Positions 1-5,789 of a stretch of DNA of 7,703 nucleotides are shown one piece after another. Under the pieces are notes generated by a model, which saw only the letters and a list, made by a program, of their open reading frames with translations, was not told the DNA's origin and made no database searches. Every line of letters starts with the position of its first letter. The stretch's first letter is position 1. A program made the translations under genes and the position numbers. The stretch comes from Chloroflexota bacterium. Its GTDB lineage: Bacteria; Chloroflexota; Anaerolineae; Aggregatilineales; Phototrophicaceae. The stretch is from the NCBI GenBank assembly GCA_010092805.1, contig JAADYY010000127.1:1-7703 (forward strand). The letters are read 5' to 3'.

Positions 1-175
1 TGCCGGGCACACGTCGGAGCGCGGCGTCATCGGCGCGCAGAATCGCGTGAACATCGTGGTCAAAGTGCGCCATCAGCGCCCGCAGCTTCTTCCCACCCAG
101 ATGATCGACGAGGCACAGCGCCACCCACGCCGCAGCCAACGCCTGATCCGCCGGATCGATGGGCGGTGGTGACAC
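1..175 (-). CDS. dprA: DNA-processing protein DprA, N-terminal fragment (cut by window edge)
   Basis: Only the first 58 codons are in the window; the rest lies beyond position 1. DprA loads RecA onto incoming single-stranded DNA during natural transformation and acts in the cytoplasm. The visible part resembles the helical SAM/HhH-like N-terminal region of DprA: a tryptophan-containing helix (W17-VALCLV), then HLGGKKLRALMAHF around residues 25-38, and LRRVPG at 53-58, where the family typically has a glycine-rich 'GIG..RL..LL..F' followed by 'L..V.GI'. The Rossmann-like core that would prove the call is not visible. The start is GTG at 175. It is the first possible start after the in-frame TGA of the upstream regulator and has AGGAAG 8 bases before it. 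The gap to the upstream gene is 3 bases, so co-transcription and translational coupling are likely. A different HhH-containing protein is the main alternative. Confidence 0.7.
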   Translation of the reverse strand, partial: MSPPPIDPADQALAAAWVALCLVDHLGGKKLRALMAHFDHDVHAILRADDAALRRVPG

Positions 176-178
176 CGG

Positions 179-796
179 TCAATCTTCCTGGTAATACTCA
201 ATGATCGAGAGCAGCATCGCGTTGATGAAGGTGTTGACCTGCCGCAGCAGGTTGGCCCATTCGGAAGCGTTGCGCGGCGGCGTGATCTCTGACCAGGTGA
301 GCACCGCATTGGTGACGAAATCGCTGAAGTATAGGAAGCCGCGCACCGCCTCTGGCAGTTGCAGCCCGTCCTGATGAAGCATGGCGGCGTAATGTTTGCC
401 CAGGTCAATCGCCAGCGACAGCTTATCGTCTGGCGCACCCGCCGCCATATATTCCCGCAGCGCTTCCAGCACGCGCCGCCCCTGTTCGCGCAGAGTCTGC
501 CGTGTGGGTTCGCTCAGCCGCGCGTACCAGCTCTCATTCGCCAACCCGCTGTTGTCCACCTGCAGGCGCGTTTGCCCCAGCGCATTCTGGATGATCACTT
601 TCACTTCAAGCGGTTGGACTTCGCTTTGCGTTTCGGCGTGACTCAGCAGATCGCTCCTGCGGAAGCGACGGTGACCGCCGGGCGTACGCCGCGACGGCAG
701 ATCACCGCGGTCGGCCCAATTACGCACCGTTGCCGGGTGTACACCGAGCAGCTCCGCCGCCTGCCGTAAGCTCACCCATTCGGAAGACTCACTCAT
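179..796 (-). CDS. MerR/BldC-type HTH regulator with C-terminal RsbRD-like helical domain
   Basis: Predicted DNA-binding regulator of 205 residues. Residues 8-54 form a winged helix-turn-helix of the MerR/BldC/excisionase type: SLRQAAELLGVHPATVRNW, then a wing ending in RTPGGHRRF, the hallmark of this class. A linker follows. From about residue 88 to the end the protein is mostly helical, with LREQGRRVLEALREYM and LGKHYAAMLHQDGLQLPEAV, which resembles the RsbRD N-terminal sensor-type domain known from stress-signalling proteins. That second match is by eye and less certain. There is no metal- or drug-binding MerR effector domain and no coiled coil. ATG at 796 is chosen over the TTG at 799 because the purine-rich AAGGGGGGAG would abut TTG. 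The gene has its own -10 box and precedes dprA by 3 bases, so a role in dprA or competence control is plausible but inferred. Confidence 0.82.
   Translation of the reverse strand: MSESSEWVSLRQAAELLGVHPATVRNWADRGDLPSRRTPGGHRRFRRSDLLSHAETQSEVQPLEVKVIIQNALGQTRLQVDNSGLANESWYARLSEPTRQTLREQGRRVLEALREYMAAGAPDDKLSLAIDLGKHYAAMLHQDGLQLPEAVRGFLYFSDFVTNAVLTWSEITPPRNASEWANLLRQVNTFINAMLLSIIEYYQED
184..189 (-). promoter_or_regulatory. Ribosome binding site of dprA inside the upstream gene
   Basis: AGGAAG on the minus strand lies inside the last codons of the regulator gene, 8 bases before the GTG at 175. It supports GTG rather than the later in-frame ATG as the dprA start. Confidence 0.6.
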
Positions 797-799
797 CAA

Positions 800-809
800 C
801 TCCCCCCTT
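800..809 (-). promoter_or_regulatory. Ribosome binding site of the HTH regulator
   Basis: AAGGGGGGAG on the minus strand. The spacing suits ATG at 796 (7 bases from AAGGGG) and leaves no room for the TTG at 799. Confidence 0.55.
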
Positions 810-826
810 CAGCAGCGGTTACCATC

Positions 827-832
827 ATTATA
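827..832 (-). promoter_or_regulatory. Promoter -10 box (TATAAT) for the HTH regulator-dprA unit
   Basis: A perfect TATAAT on the minus strand, 30 bases before the ATG at 796, which leaves a leader of roughly 25 bases. No good -35 box is seen; the best is TGCTCA with a 16-base spacer. An activator-dependent or weak promoter is possible. It sits downstream of the hairpin after serS, consistent with a new transcription unit. Confidence 0.55.
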
Positions 833-880
833 CTGGCTGGCGGCGATCTGAGCATTGGGTGTCGGTGCGGGGATGGCGGG

Positions 881-913
881 TTGGGCGGGGCGACCCAAGC
901 GCACCCCACCCAA
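881..913 (-). terminator. Strong hairpin after serS, without a U tract
   Basis: On the minus strand TTGGGTGGGG pairs with CCCCGCCCAA, a 10-bp stem with one G-U pair and a 13-base loop. It begins 12 bases after the serS stop. On the plus strand the same position would be a C-A mismatch, so the minus-strand transcript forms the better stem. No T run follows, so it is not a classical intrinsic terminator. It may end transcription with a factor or protect the 3' end. Confidence 0.5.
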
Positions 914-925
914 TCACCCGAAACA

Positions 926-2344
926 TCAGGCTTCTGGCGCGCGAATCGTCGTTTGGCCGCCGAGGTAGGGCTGCAAGACTTCCGGGACAGCGACGCTGCC
1001 ATCGGCCTGCTGATAATTCTCCAGAATGGCGATTAGCGTGCGCGGCACGCCCAGCGCGCTCCCGTTGAGCGTGTGGACAAACTGCGGCTTCTTCTGCCCT
1101 TCCGCGCGATACTTCAGGTTGGCGCGGCGCGCCTGGAACGCTTCCGTGTTGCTGCACGAACTGACCTCAAGCCACTCCTGGGAGCCGGGTGCCCACATCT
1201 CCAGATCGTATTTTTTGCTGGCGCTGAAGCCGAGATCGCCCGTGACAATTTCCAGGCGGCGGAACGGGATCTTGAGCGCGCGGCAGACAGCGCTCGACGC
1301 TTCGACCAGCGCTTCGAGTTCGGCGTAGCTGGTTTCCGGCGTCGTGAACTTGTACATCTCGACTTTCTCGAACTGGTGCACGCGCTTGATCCCGCGCACA
1401 TCGCGCCCGGCGCTCAGCTTCTCGCGGCGGAAGCACGGCGTATGCGCCACATAGTAGATCGGCAGTTGCGCCGCGTCGAAGATCTCGTCACGGTGCATAC
1501 TCGTCAGCGCGACCTCGGCGGTGGGCAGCATGTAGACATCGGCGTCCGCGTCGTGGTAGACCACATCGCGGAATTTTGGGAACTGCCCTGCACCGATGAG
1601 GCTGTCGTCACGCACCATGTACGGCAGATAAAACTCGGTGAACCCTTTCGCCCGCGCCATATCCAGCAAGAACGCGATCAGGCTACGTTGGAGCCGCGCG
1701 CCATCGCCGCGCAGCACATACCCGCGCGACCCGGCGATCTTGACGCCGCGCTCGAAGTCGATGAGGTTGAGCGCCGGGCCGAGTTCCCAGTGCGGTTTTG
1801 GCTCGAAATCGAACGCGCGGAATTCGCCTTCCGGCTCCCACGCGATGTTGTCTTCCTCGCTGGGAAACACCGGCACACTTTCATGCGGCAGGTTCGGAAT
1901 CCACAGCATCTCGTCGTCAAGCTGGCTTTCGACCGTTTTTACTTCCCCGTTGATCGCCTCGACACGGTTGGCCAGCTCACCCAGCGCGCCACTCAGGCGG
2001 TCGAGGGCATCGGCGGCGGGCGCGCCGCCGTTGGGCGGGGTCGCGCCGGTGAGCAGTGCCAGCGCCCCATCCAGATCGCCGGACTCGATGGCGGCGGCGG
2101 CGCTCGCAGCGACGGCCAACCGCGCCGCGTCGTCGAGTTTTTTATCGCCCCGCAGCCGACCGACGCTCTTGTTGAGCTTGTTGCGGTTCGCCTGAATGCG
2201 CTCACCTTCCGCGAGCAGTTCGCGCCGCTGCTGATCCAGCCTGCCAATCGCGTCGATGCGCGGGATGGCCGCCGCGTCGTTGAGTTTCTGTAACTGTTCC
2301 TTGACCCATTCCGGTTTTTCGCGGATCAGGGCAATGTCGATCAT
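926..2344 (-). CDS. serS: Serine--tRNA ligase (seryl-tRNA synthetase)
   Basis: Charges tRNA-Ser (and tRNA-Sec where present) with serine in the cytoplasm. This is a class II synthetase of 472 residues. The N-terminal helical arm covers about residues 1-145, starting with the family-typical MIDIALIRE. The hinge signature IPNLPHESVP is at 149-158. The TAE serine-binding motif (PTAEV) is at 274-278. Motif 2 (CFRRE, then RDVRGIKRVHQFEKVEM) is at 304-330. The SCSN tRNA/serine-site segment is at 396-399. Motif 3 (NGSALGVPRTLIAILENYQ) ends with the catalytic arginine at about 435, followed by PEVL. All catalytic motifs are intact. It is longer than the usual 420-430 residues, mainly through an Ala/Gly/Pro-rich stretch at about 80-115 in the arm. 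ATG at 2344 has AGGAG 10 bases before it. It follows a small membrane-protein gene by 18 bases and is probably co-transcribed with it. Confidence 0.98.
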   Translation of the reverse strand: MIDIALIREKPEWVKEQLQKLNDAAAIPRIDAIGRLDQQRRELLAEGERIQANRNKLNKSVGRLRGDKKLDDAARLAVAASAAAAIESGDLDGALALLTGATPPNGGAPAADALDRLSGALGELANRVEAINGEVKTVESQLDDEMLWIPNLPHESVPVFPSEEDNIAWEPEGEFRAFDFEPKPHWELGPALNLIDFERGVKIAGSRGYVLRGDGARLQRSLIAFLLDMARAKGFTEFYLPYMVRDDSLIGAGQFPKFRDVVYHDADADVYMLPTAEVALTSMHRDEIFDAAQLPIYYVAHTPCFRREKLSAGRDVRGIKRVHQFEKVEMYKFTTPETSYAELEALVEASSAVCRALKIPFRRLEIVTGDLGFSASKKYDLEMWAPGSQEWLEVSSCSNTEAFQARRANLKYRAEGQKKPQFVHTLNGSALGVPRTLIAILENYQQADGSVAVPEVLQPYLGGQTTIRAPEA

Positions 2345-2354
2345 GAGGTGTCTG

Positions 2355-2359
2355 CTCCT
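2355..2359 (-). promoter_or_regulatory. Ribosome binding site of serS
   Basis: AGGAG on the minus strand, 10 bases before ATG 2344, in the 18-base gap after the small membrane-protein gene. Confidence 0.6.
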
Positions 2360-2362
2360 GGG

Positions 2363-2683
2363 TTAGGGCTGGGTACGGCTGTCTGGGTCATCTGGGTGCG
2401 GCTCCGCCGGGTTCGGGCCAGCGGCTGTGTCGGTGTTCTGAGCGGCAGAAGCGTCGGCGCGGCGCTGACGCACCAGCTCGATCAACGCGCGGGCTTCGGC
2501 CTCACGATCTGTTGGTTCCGCCGGATCGACAGGCGGCGCATCAACGGGCAGCGGCGGGCGCTCCGGCCCCAGCGGGCGGGTGAAATCGGTGTACAAACGC
2601 CACACGGCAAATGCCAACCCGATGACGATCACGGCGATAATGAGCACATCGAAAACTTCGGGAGTCAAAAAATCAAGAGACAC
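2363..2683 (-). CDS. Small single-pass membrane protein, function unknown
   Basis: A 106-residue protein that I do not recognise. Residues 12-29 form one clear membrane helix (VLIIAVIVIGLAFAVW). Arginines follow it (R29, R36), which puts the C-terminal part in the cytoplasm by the positive-inside rule. After a Pro-rich linker (37-57) comes a charged, probably helical segment at 58-77 (DREAEARALIELVRQRR), then a low-complexity acidic Pro-rich tail. Overall it looks like a membrane anchor with a flexible cytoplasmic tail. The start is taken as GTG at 2683; the ribosome site is weak (GAG about 8 bases upstream) and a later TTG is possible. Codon use and GC content resemble the neighbours. The 18-base gap to serS suggests one transcript. 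It follows the terminator of the upstream kinase-like gene, but no convincing promoter is visible between. Confidence 0.75.
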   Translation of the reverse strand: MSLDFLTPEVFDVLIIAVIVIGLAFAVWRLYTDFTRPLGPERPPLPVDAPPVDPAEPTDREAEARALIELVRQRRADASAAQNTDTAAGPNPAEPHPDDPDSRTQP

Positions 2684-2701
2684 AGATCGCTCAGCTTTCG
2701 C

Positions 2702-2714
2702 TTGTGGATCACAA
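2702..2714. repeat. Short inverted repeat before the small membrane-protein gene
   Basis: TTGTG-GAT-CACAA, two perfect 5-base arms around 3 bases, 19 bases before the GTG start. It could be an operator half-site pair or a small leader hairpin, or chance. Confidence 0.3.
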
Positions 2715-2720
2715 ACCAGA

Positions 2721-2762
2721 CAAAAACAAAAACGCCGCTCCTGACCGTTCGGGAGTGGCGTT
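2721..2762 (-). terminator. Intrinsic terminator after the PAS histidine-kinase-like gene
   Basis: On the minus strand AACGCCACTCC pairs with GGAGCGGCGTT around a 10-base loop, with one A-C mismatch in an 11-bp stem. It is followed directly by TTTTTGTTTTTG. It lies 40 bases past the stop codon at 2802. The T run is on the minus side only, so it ends minus-strand transcription. Confidence 0.85.
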
Positions 2763-2801
2763 GATCACCAAGACTGCGCGCGGTGCAGGGGGCGAGGCGG
2801 C

Positions 2802-3956
2802 TTACTTGGGCAAAGGCGACGAGGCGTTTTCGGCAGGGGCGGGGTCGTCGCGCCACATGGGCAGCTTGACACTGAAGGTGGTGCCCACGCCTTCTTCGCT
2901 TTCAAACCAGATGCGCCCGTTCATCGCTTCCACCTCATGGCGGCACAGGTACAGGCTGATGCCGTAGCCGAATTCGCCCAGCACCTGCGGCTGGCGCGAA
3001 CGCATGAACGGCAAAAACACCCGCTCGGCTTCGCTGCCCCGAATGCCGTACCCCTCATCAATCACGTCGATCTGCACCATATTATCGGTGGGGCTGGCAA
3101 ACGCCAGCAGCTTGATCGGCGTGGCTTTCATACTGTACATGATAGCATTGCGCAGAAGGTCGCGCAAGATGTGCGCCAGCGGCTGCGACGAGGCGGCGAC
3201 GGCCAACTTCTGCGGGATGGCCGACTTGATGCGGCGGCGGTTGTTACCGCGATCGGATTCGGGATCGACGAGTGTTTCCTCGTCCAGCTCTTCCAGGAAA
3301 TCTTCCATGAAATCCGCCAGCACCACCTTGCGGCGGTGGCGGCGCACCTGTTCGCGCATTTTGCCCGTGCGCACGTGCTCCAGCCGCTCGATCAGTTCAG
3401 TGAGCATCCGCAGGCGGTACATATGCACCGCGATCACGCGCGTGAAGCCGTTCAAGCGGCTGGAAAGATGCGCGACAGCGGCGGTATCGGTGGTGAGTTC
3501 AATCGTCCGCTCGATCAAGCGGGCGTGCCCGGCGGTGGCGTCAACGGCGCTGCGCACTTCGCCCAGATAATCTTCCAGCAGTTCGCTCAACGCCGACCAA
3601 TCGGGCAGGTCAATGGTGATCATCGTGTAGACCTCACCCCCCGGCCCGTGAATCGCGGCGGCCCAGCACGGCACATATTCGCCCGCGCGGTAGGTGTGAA
3701 AGCGAATGGGCCGCTCCGAGTCGAGGGCGCGTTTGCGCACGGCCTCAATCGAGTGATTTGGGTCGGTGAGGCGGGTGTTGAACAACATCATGGCGGCAGC
3801 CCAGCCCTCGCTGCGGATGAGCTTGAGATCCGGGCCGAGGAAGGTGCGGGCGGCGCGGTTCTCCTGGATGAGGCGGTTCGCGCTGTCAAAAATGAGGATC
3901 CCCTGCCCCATACCATCGAGGATTGCCTGACTTTCCAATTTTTTGTTCAACACCAT
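2802..3956 (-). CDS. PAS-containing histidine-kinase-like protein lacking the H-box histidine
   Basis: A 384-residue cytoplasmic signalling protein with no membrane segment. Residues about 8-118 look like a PAS sensor (ILDGMGQGILIFDSANRLI..NRAA, ending in a VYTMITIDL strand). A long helical pair at about 120-200 takes the place of HisKA. The ATPase domain at about 210-368 is well kept: N box (LLRNAIMYS, N270), G1 (DEGYGI, 300-305), F box (FLPFMRS) and G2 (GEFGYGISL, 327-334), ending in GTTFSVKLP. Aligning GEVRSAVDATAGHARLI with the canonical HELRTPLNAILGYARLL puts Gly132 where the phosphorylated histidine should be. ATP binding is therefore likely, but ordinary autophosphorylation is doubtful. 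No response regulator is adjacent. ATG 3956 has GGAG 7 bases upstream. It lies 145 bases after lysS and ends at an intrinsic terminator. Confidence 0.88.
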   Translation of the reverse strand: MVLNKKLESQAILDGMGQGILIFDSANRLIQENRAARTFLGPDLKLIRSEGWAAAMMLFNTRLTDPNHSIEAVRKRALDSERPIRFHTYRAGEYVPCWAAAIHGPGGEVYTMITIDLPDWSALSELLEDYLGEVRSAVDATAGHARLIERTIELTTDTAAVAHLSSRLNGFTRVIAVHMYRLRMLTELIERLEHVRTGKMREQVRRHRRKVVLADFMEDFLEELDEETLVDPESDRGNNRRRIKSAIPQKLAVAASSQPLAHILRDLLRNAIMYSMKATPIKLLAFASPTDNMVQIDVIDEGYGIRGSEAERVFLPFMRSRQPQVLGEFGYGISLYLCRHEVEAMNGRIWFESEEGVGTTFSVKLPMWRDDPAPAENASSPLPK

Positions 3957-4020
3957 ACCGCTGCTCCGGGAGGCTGTCTCGCTGTCAATAGGAGATTTTT
4001 GCTAGCTACCTTGTCTCACT

Positions 4021-4026
4021 ATTGTA
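4021..4026 (-). promoter_or_regulatory. Possible -10 box (TACAAT) for the PAS kinase-like gene
   Basis: TACAAT on the minus strand, in the AT-richer 145-base gap between lysS and the kinase-like gene, 64 bases before its ATG. The only -35-like match, TTGCGT, has a short 15-base spacer. A TTGACA at 3983-3988 has no -10 partner. The gene may instead be read from lysS. Confidence 0.3.
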
Positions 4027-4101
4027 AACCGAAATTGGCACACGCAATGTATGCATTTCCTGACGGAAAATTTACGGCGCACACACAGGCACGATTGCGC
4101 G

Positions 4102-5631
4102 CTACTTCTCTTCGCGCAGATGCGGGTAGAGCAGCACGTCGCGGATGTTGCGCTGGTCGGTGAGCAGCATCACCAGCCGGTCCACGCCCATGCCGAAGCC
4201 GCCGTTGGGGGGCATCCCGTAGCGCATCGCCCGCAGGTAATCCGTATCGAGCGGCGCGGCGTCGTCGTCCTCTTCACGGAAACGTTCGGCCATCTCCAGA
4301 AAGCGCCGCTCCTGATCGCGCGGGTCGTTGAGTTCGGTGAAGGCGTTGCCCATCTCCATGCCCGCGATGAAGAATTCGAAGCGCTCCACATGCACATCGT
4401 CATAAGCGACGCGCTTGGCAAACGGCGAAATATCCAACGGGTAATCATAGATGATCGTCGGCTGCACGAAACCCGGTTCGGCTTTGCCCAGCAGATGTTC
4501 GATCAGCTTACCCCAGGGCTGCCCCGGCTTGATCTGATCGCCGCTGGCGCGAATCGCCGCCTCTAAATCTGCCGCTGCGGGGTGATCCATATAATCGATC
4601 TCGGTCGCGTTGCGGATGGCTTCGCGGGCGGTCAGGCGCTGCCAGGGCGGTGTGAAGTCGAGGGTCTCGCCTTGATAGCTGACCGTCGTGCCGCCCGTGA
4701 CCTGCTCCGCCACATAGACGACCATCCGCTCCGCCAGGTCCATCACGCCGCGATAATCGATGTAGGCTTTGTAGAACTCCAGCATCGTGAATTCCGGGTT
4801 GTGCTTGAAGCTGACGCCCTCATTGCGGAAGTCGCGCCCAATCTCATAAACGGCATCGTAGCCGCCCACCAGCAGCCGCTTCAGATACAGCTCAAAGCTG
4901 ATGCGTAAGTAGAGATCCTGATGCAGTTGGTTATGGTGCGTCACGAACGGGCGCGCCGCTGCCCCACCGTAGATCGGCTGGAGGATCGGCGTTTCGACCT
5001 CCAACATGCCCGCGTCGTCGAGGAAGTGGCGCAGCGCGCGGATGACTTCGGCGCGGCGGCGGAAAACCAGCCGCGTCGTGCGGTTGACGGCCAGATCCGC
5101 GTAGCGCTGCCGATAGCGCTGCTCGGTATCCGAAAATTCGCCGTACTCGATGACGGTGCCGTCTTCCTGCTTGGCCTCTTTGATGACGGGCAGCGGGCTA
5201 AGGCCCTTGCTCAACAGCGTGAGTGTGCTCACGCGCACGCTGATCTCGCCGGCTTTGGTGCGCATCATCACCCCGGCGGCCTGCACAAAATCATCGACAT
5301 CGATGAGCTTGTCTTTCACGAGATCGTAGACCGGCTCGTCCATATCGTTGACGCGCAGGAACAACTGCAAGCGCCCCTGCTCGTCTTCGATGTGCATGAA
5401 CGACACTTTACCCTTCAGGTTGACGCGGCGCACCCGCCCACAGACGGTCACGGCTACATCGGGCACCTGTTCCGGGTCGGGCGCGGCGGATTCGGCGGAT
5501 TCGTACGCGCCCATCGCGGCGATGGTCGTGTGGGTGCGCTCGACGCGCGCCGGGAAGGGGGCCACGCCGCGTGCCTCTAACTCCTGGATCTTATCGACCC
5601 GCTCCTGTTCGAGCCGGTTCGGCTGCCACAT
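4102..5631 (-). CDS. lysS: Lysine--tRNA ligase, class II
   Basis: Charges tRNA-Lys with lysine in the cytoplasm. It has 509 residues, the normal length for class II LysRS. An N-terminal OB-fold anticodon-binding domain spans about 60-150 (VTVCGRVRRVNLKGKVSFMHIED, then LQLF). The catalytic core contains motif 1 (LRHFLDDAGMLEVETPIL, about 200-217), the LYLRISFELYLKRLLVGG segment, motif 2 (GRDFRNEGVSFKHNPEFTMLEFY, 265-287) and motif 3 (NGGFGMGVDRLVMLL, 476-490, with Arg485). The key residues appear intact. The usual 'APEL' wording reads SFEL (245-248), with the glutamate kept; I take this as lineage variation. ATG 5631 has GAGGAG 12 bases upstream, a long spacing. It lies downstream of greA, a common gene order, but a strong terminator separates the two and no good promoter is visible in front of lysS. 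Confidence 0.98.
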   Translation of the reverse strand: MWQPNRLEQERVDKIQELEARGVAPFPARVERTHTTIAAMGAYESAESAAPDPEQVPDVAVTVCGRVRRVNLKGKVSFMHIEDEQGRLQLFLRVNDMDEPVYDLVKDKLIDVDDFVQAAGVMMRTKAGEISVRVSTLTLLSKGLSPLPVIKEAKQEDGTVIEYGEFSDTEQRYRQRYADLAVNRTTRLVFRRRAEVIRALRHFLDDAGMLEVETPILQPIYGGAAARPFVTHHNQLHQDLYLRISFELYLKRLLVGGYDAVYEIGRDFRNEGVSFKHNPEFTMLEFYKAYIDYRGVMDLAERMVVYVAEQVTGGTTVSYQGETLDFTPPWQRLTAREAIRNATEIDYMDHPAAADLEAAIRASGDQIKPGQPWGKLIEHLLGKAEPGFVQPTIIYDYPLDISPFAKRVAYDDVHVERFEFFIAGMEMGNAFTELNDPRDQERRFLEMAERFREEDDDAAPLDTDYLRAMRYGMPPNGGFGMGVDRLVMLLTDQRNIRDVLLYPHLREEK

Positions 5632-5643
5632 GGCTGCTGTCTG

Positions 5644-5649
5644 CTCCTC
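5644..5649 (-). promoter_or_regulatory. Ribosome binding site of lysS
   Basis: GAGGAG on the minus strand with a 12-base spacer to ATG 5631, slightly long. It begins an 11-base stretch (AGGAGCAGACA) also found before serS. Confidence 0.5.
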
Positions 5650-5704
5650 GTTCTGCAGTCGCGCTGCTGCTTCCGGTTACGGCGTTGGGTGCTGCGCTGG
5701 TGCC

Positions 5705-5747
5705 AAAATAAAACCCCGATCCATCCGGGGCGGGGCGGGTCGGGGTT
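5705..5747 (-). terminator. Intrinsic terminator after greA, with two alternative stems
   Basis: On the minus strand CCCCG pairs with CGGGG (5-base C/G stem plus a G-U pair, small loop) and is followed by TTTTATTTT. The same CGGGG arm can instead pair with an upstream copy, AACCCCGA (5740-5747) with TCGGGGTT (5712-5719), giving 8 bp around a 20-base C-rich loop. Either stem ends at the T run. It lies about 35 bases past the greA stop. Confidence 0.85.
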
Positions 5748-5767
5748 GGGGTGGTTCTGTGACGCGA

Positions 5768-5789
5768 GCCTGACGCTTGCGGCTCAGGC
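5768..5789 (-). repeat. Inverted repeat across the greA stop codon
   Basis: GCCTGA (5784-5789 on the minus strand, containing the TGA stop) can pair with TCAGGC (5768-5773), a 6-bp stem with a 10-base loop. No T run follows. It may add to 3'-end structure ahead of the main terminator. Confidence 0.35.

Noticed and set aside
797..799. TTG as the start of the HTH regulator
   Set aside because: It would directly abut the purine-rich ribosome site; ATG at 796-794 is in frame one codon later with workable spacing.
1073..2293. Long open frame on the plus strand opposite serS
   Set aside because: It lies entirely antisense to a full, well-conserved serS and reads as an Arg/Gln/Val-rich shadow product of GC-rich codons.
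3983..3988. Perfect TTGACA on the minus strand before the PAS kinase-like gene as a -35 box
   Set aside because: No -10-like hexamer at 16-18 bases; that position falls at the GC-rich ribosome site just before the ATG.
4077..4100. GCGCA/TGCGC inverted repeat just after the lysS stop as a terminator
   Set aside because: Only a 5-bp stem with a 14-base loop, and the following TAAATTTT is not a proper T run; too weak to call.
2937..4163. 408-codon plus-strand frame opposite the PAS kinase-like gene and the gap after lysS
   Set aside because: It has the His/Arg/Gln-rich composition typical of an antisense shadow, no recognisable domain, and the opposite strand encodes a clear PAS-HATPase protein.
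4921..5580. Plus-strand frame opposite the 5' part of lysS
   Set aside because: It lies wholly within lysS on the other strand and has no family resemblance.
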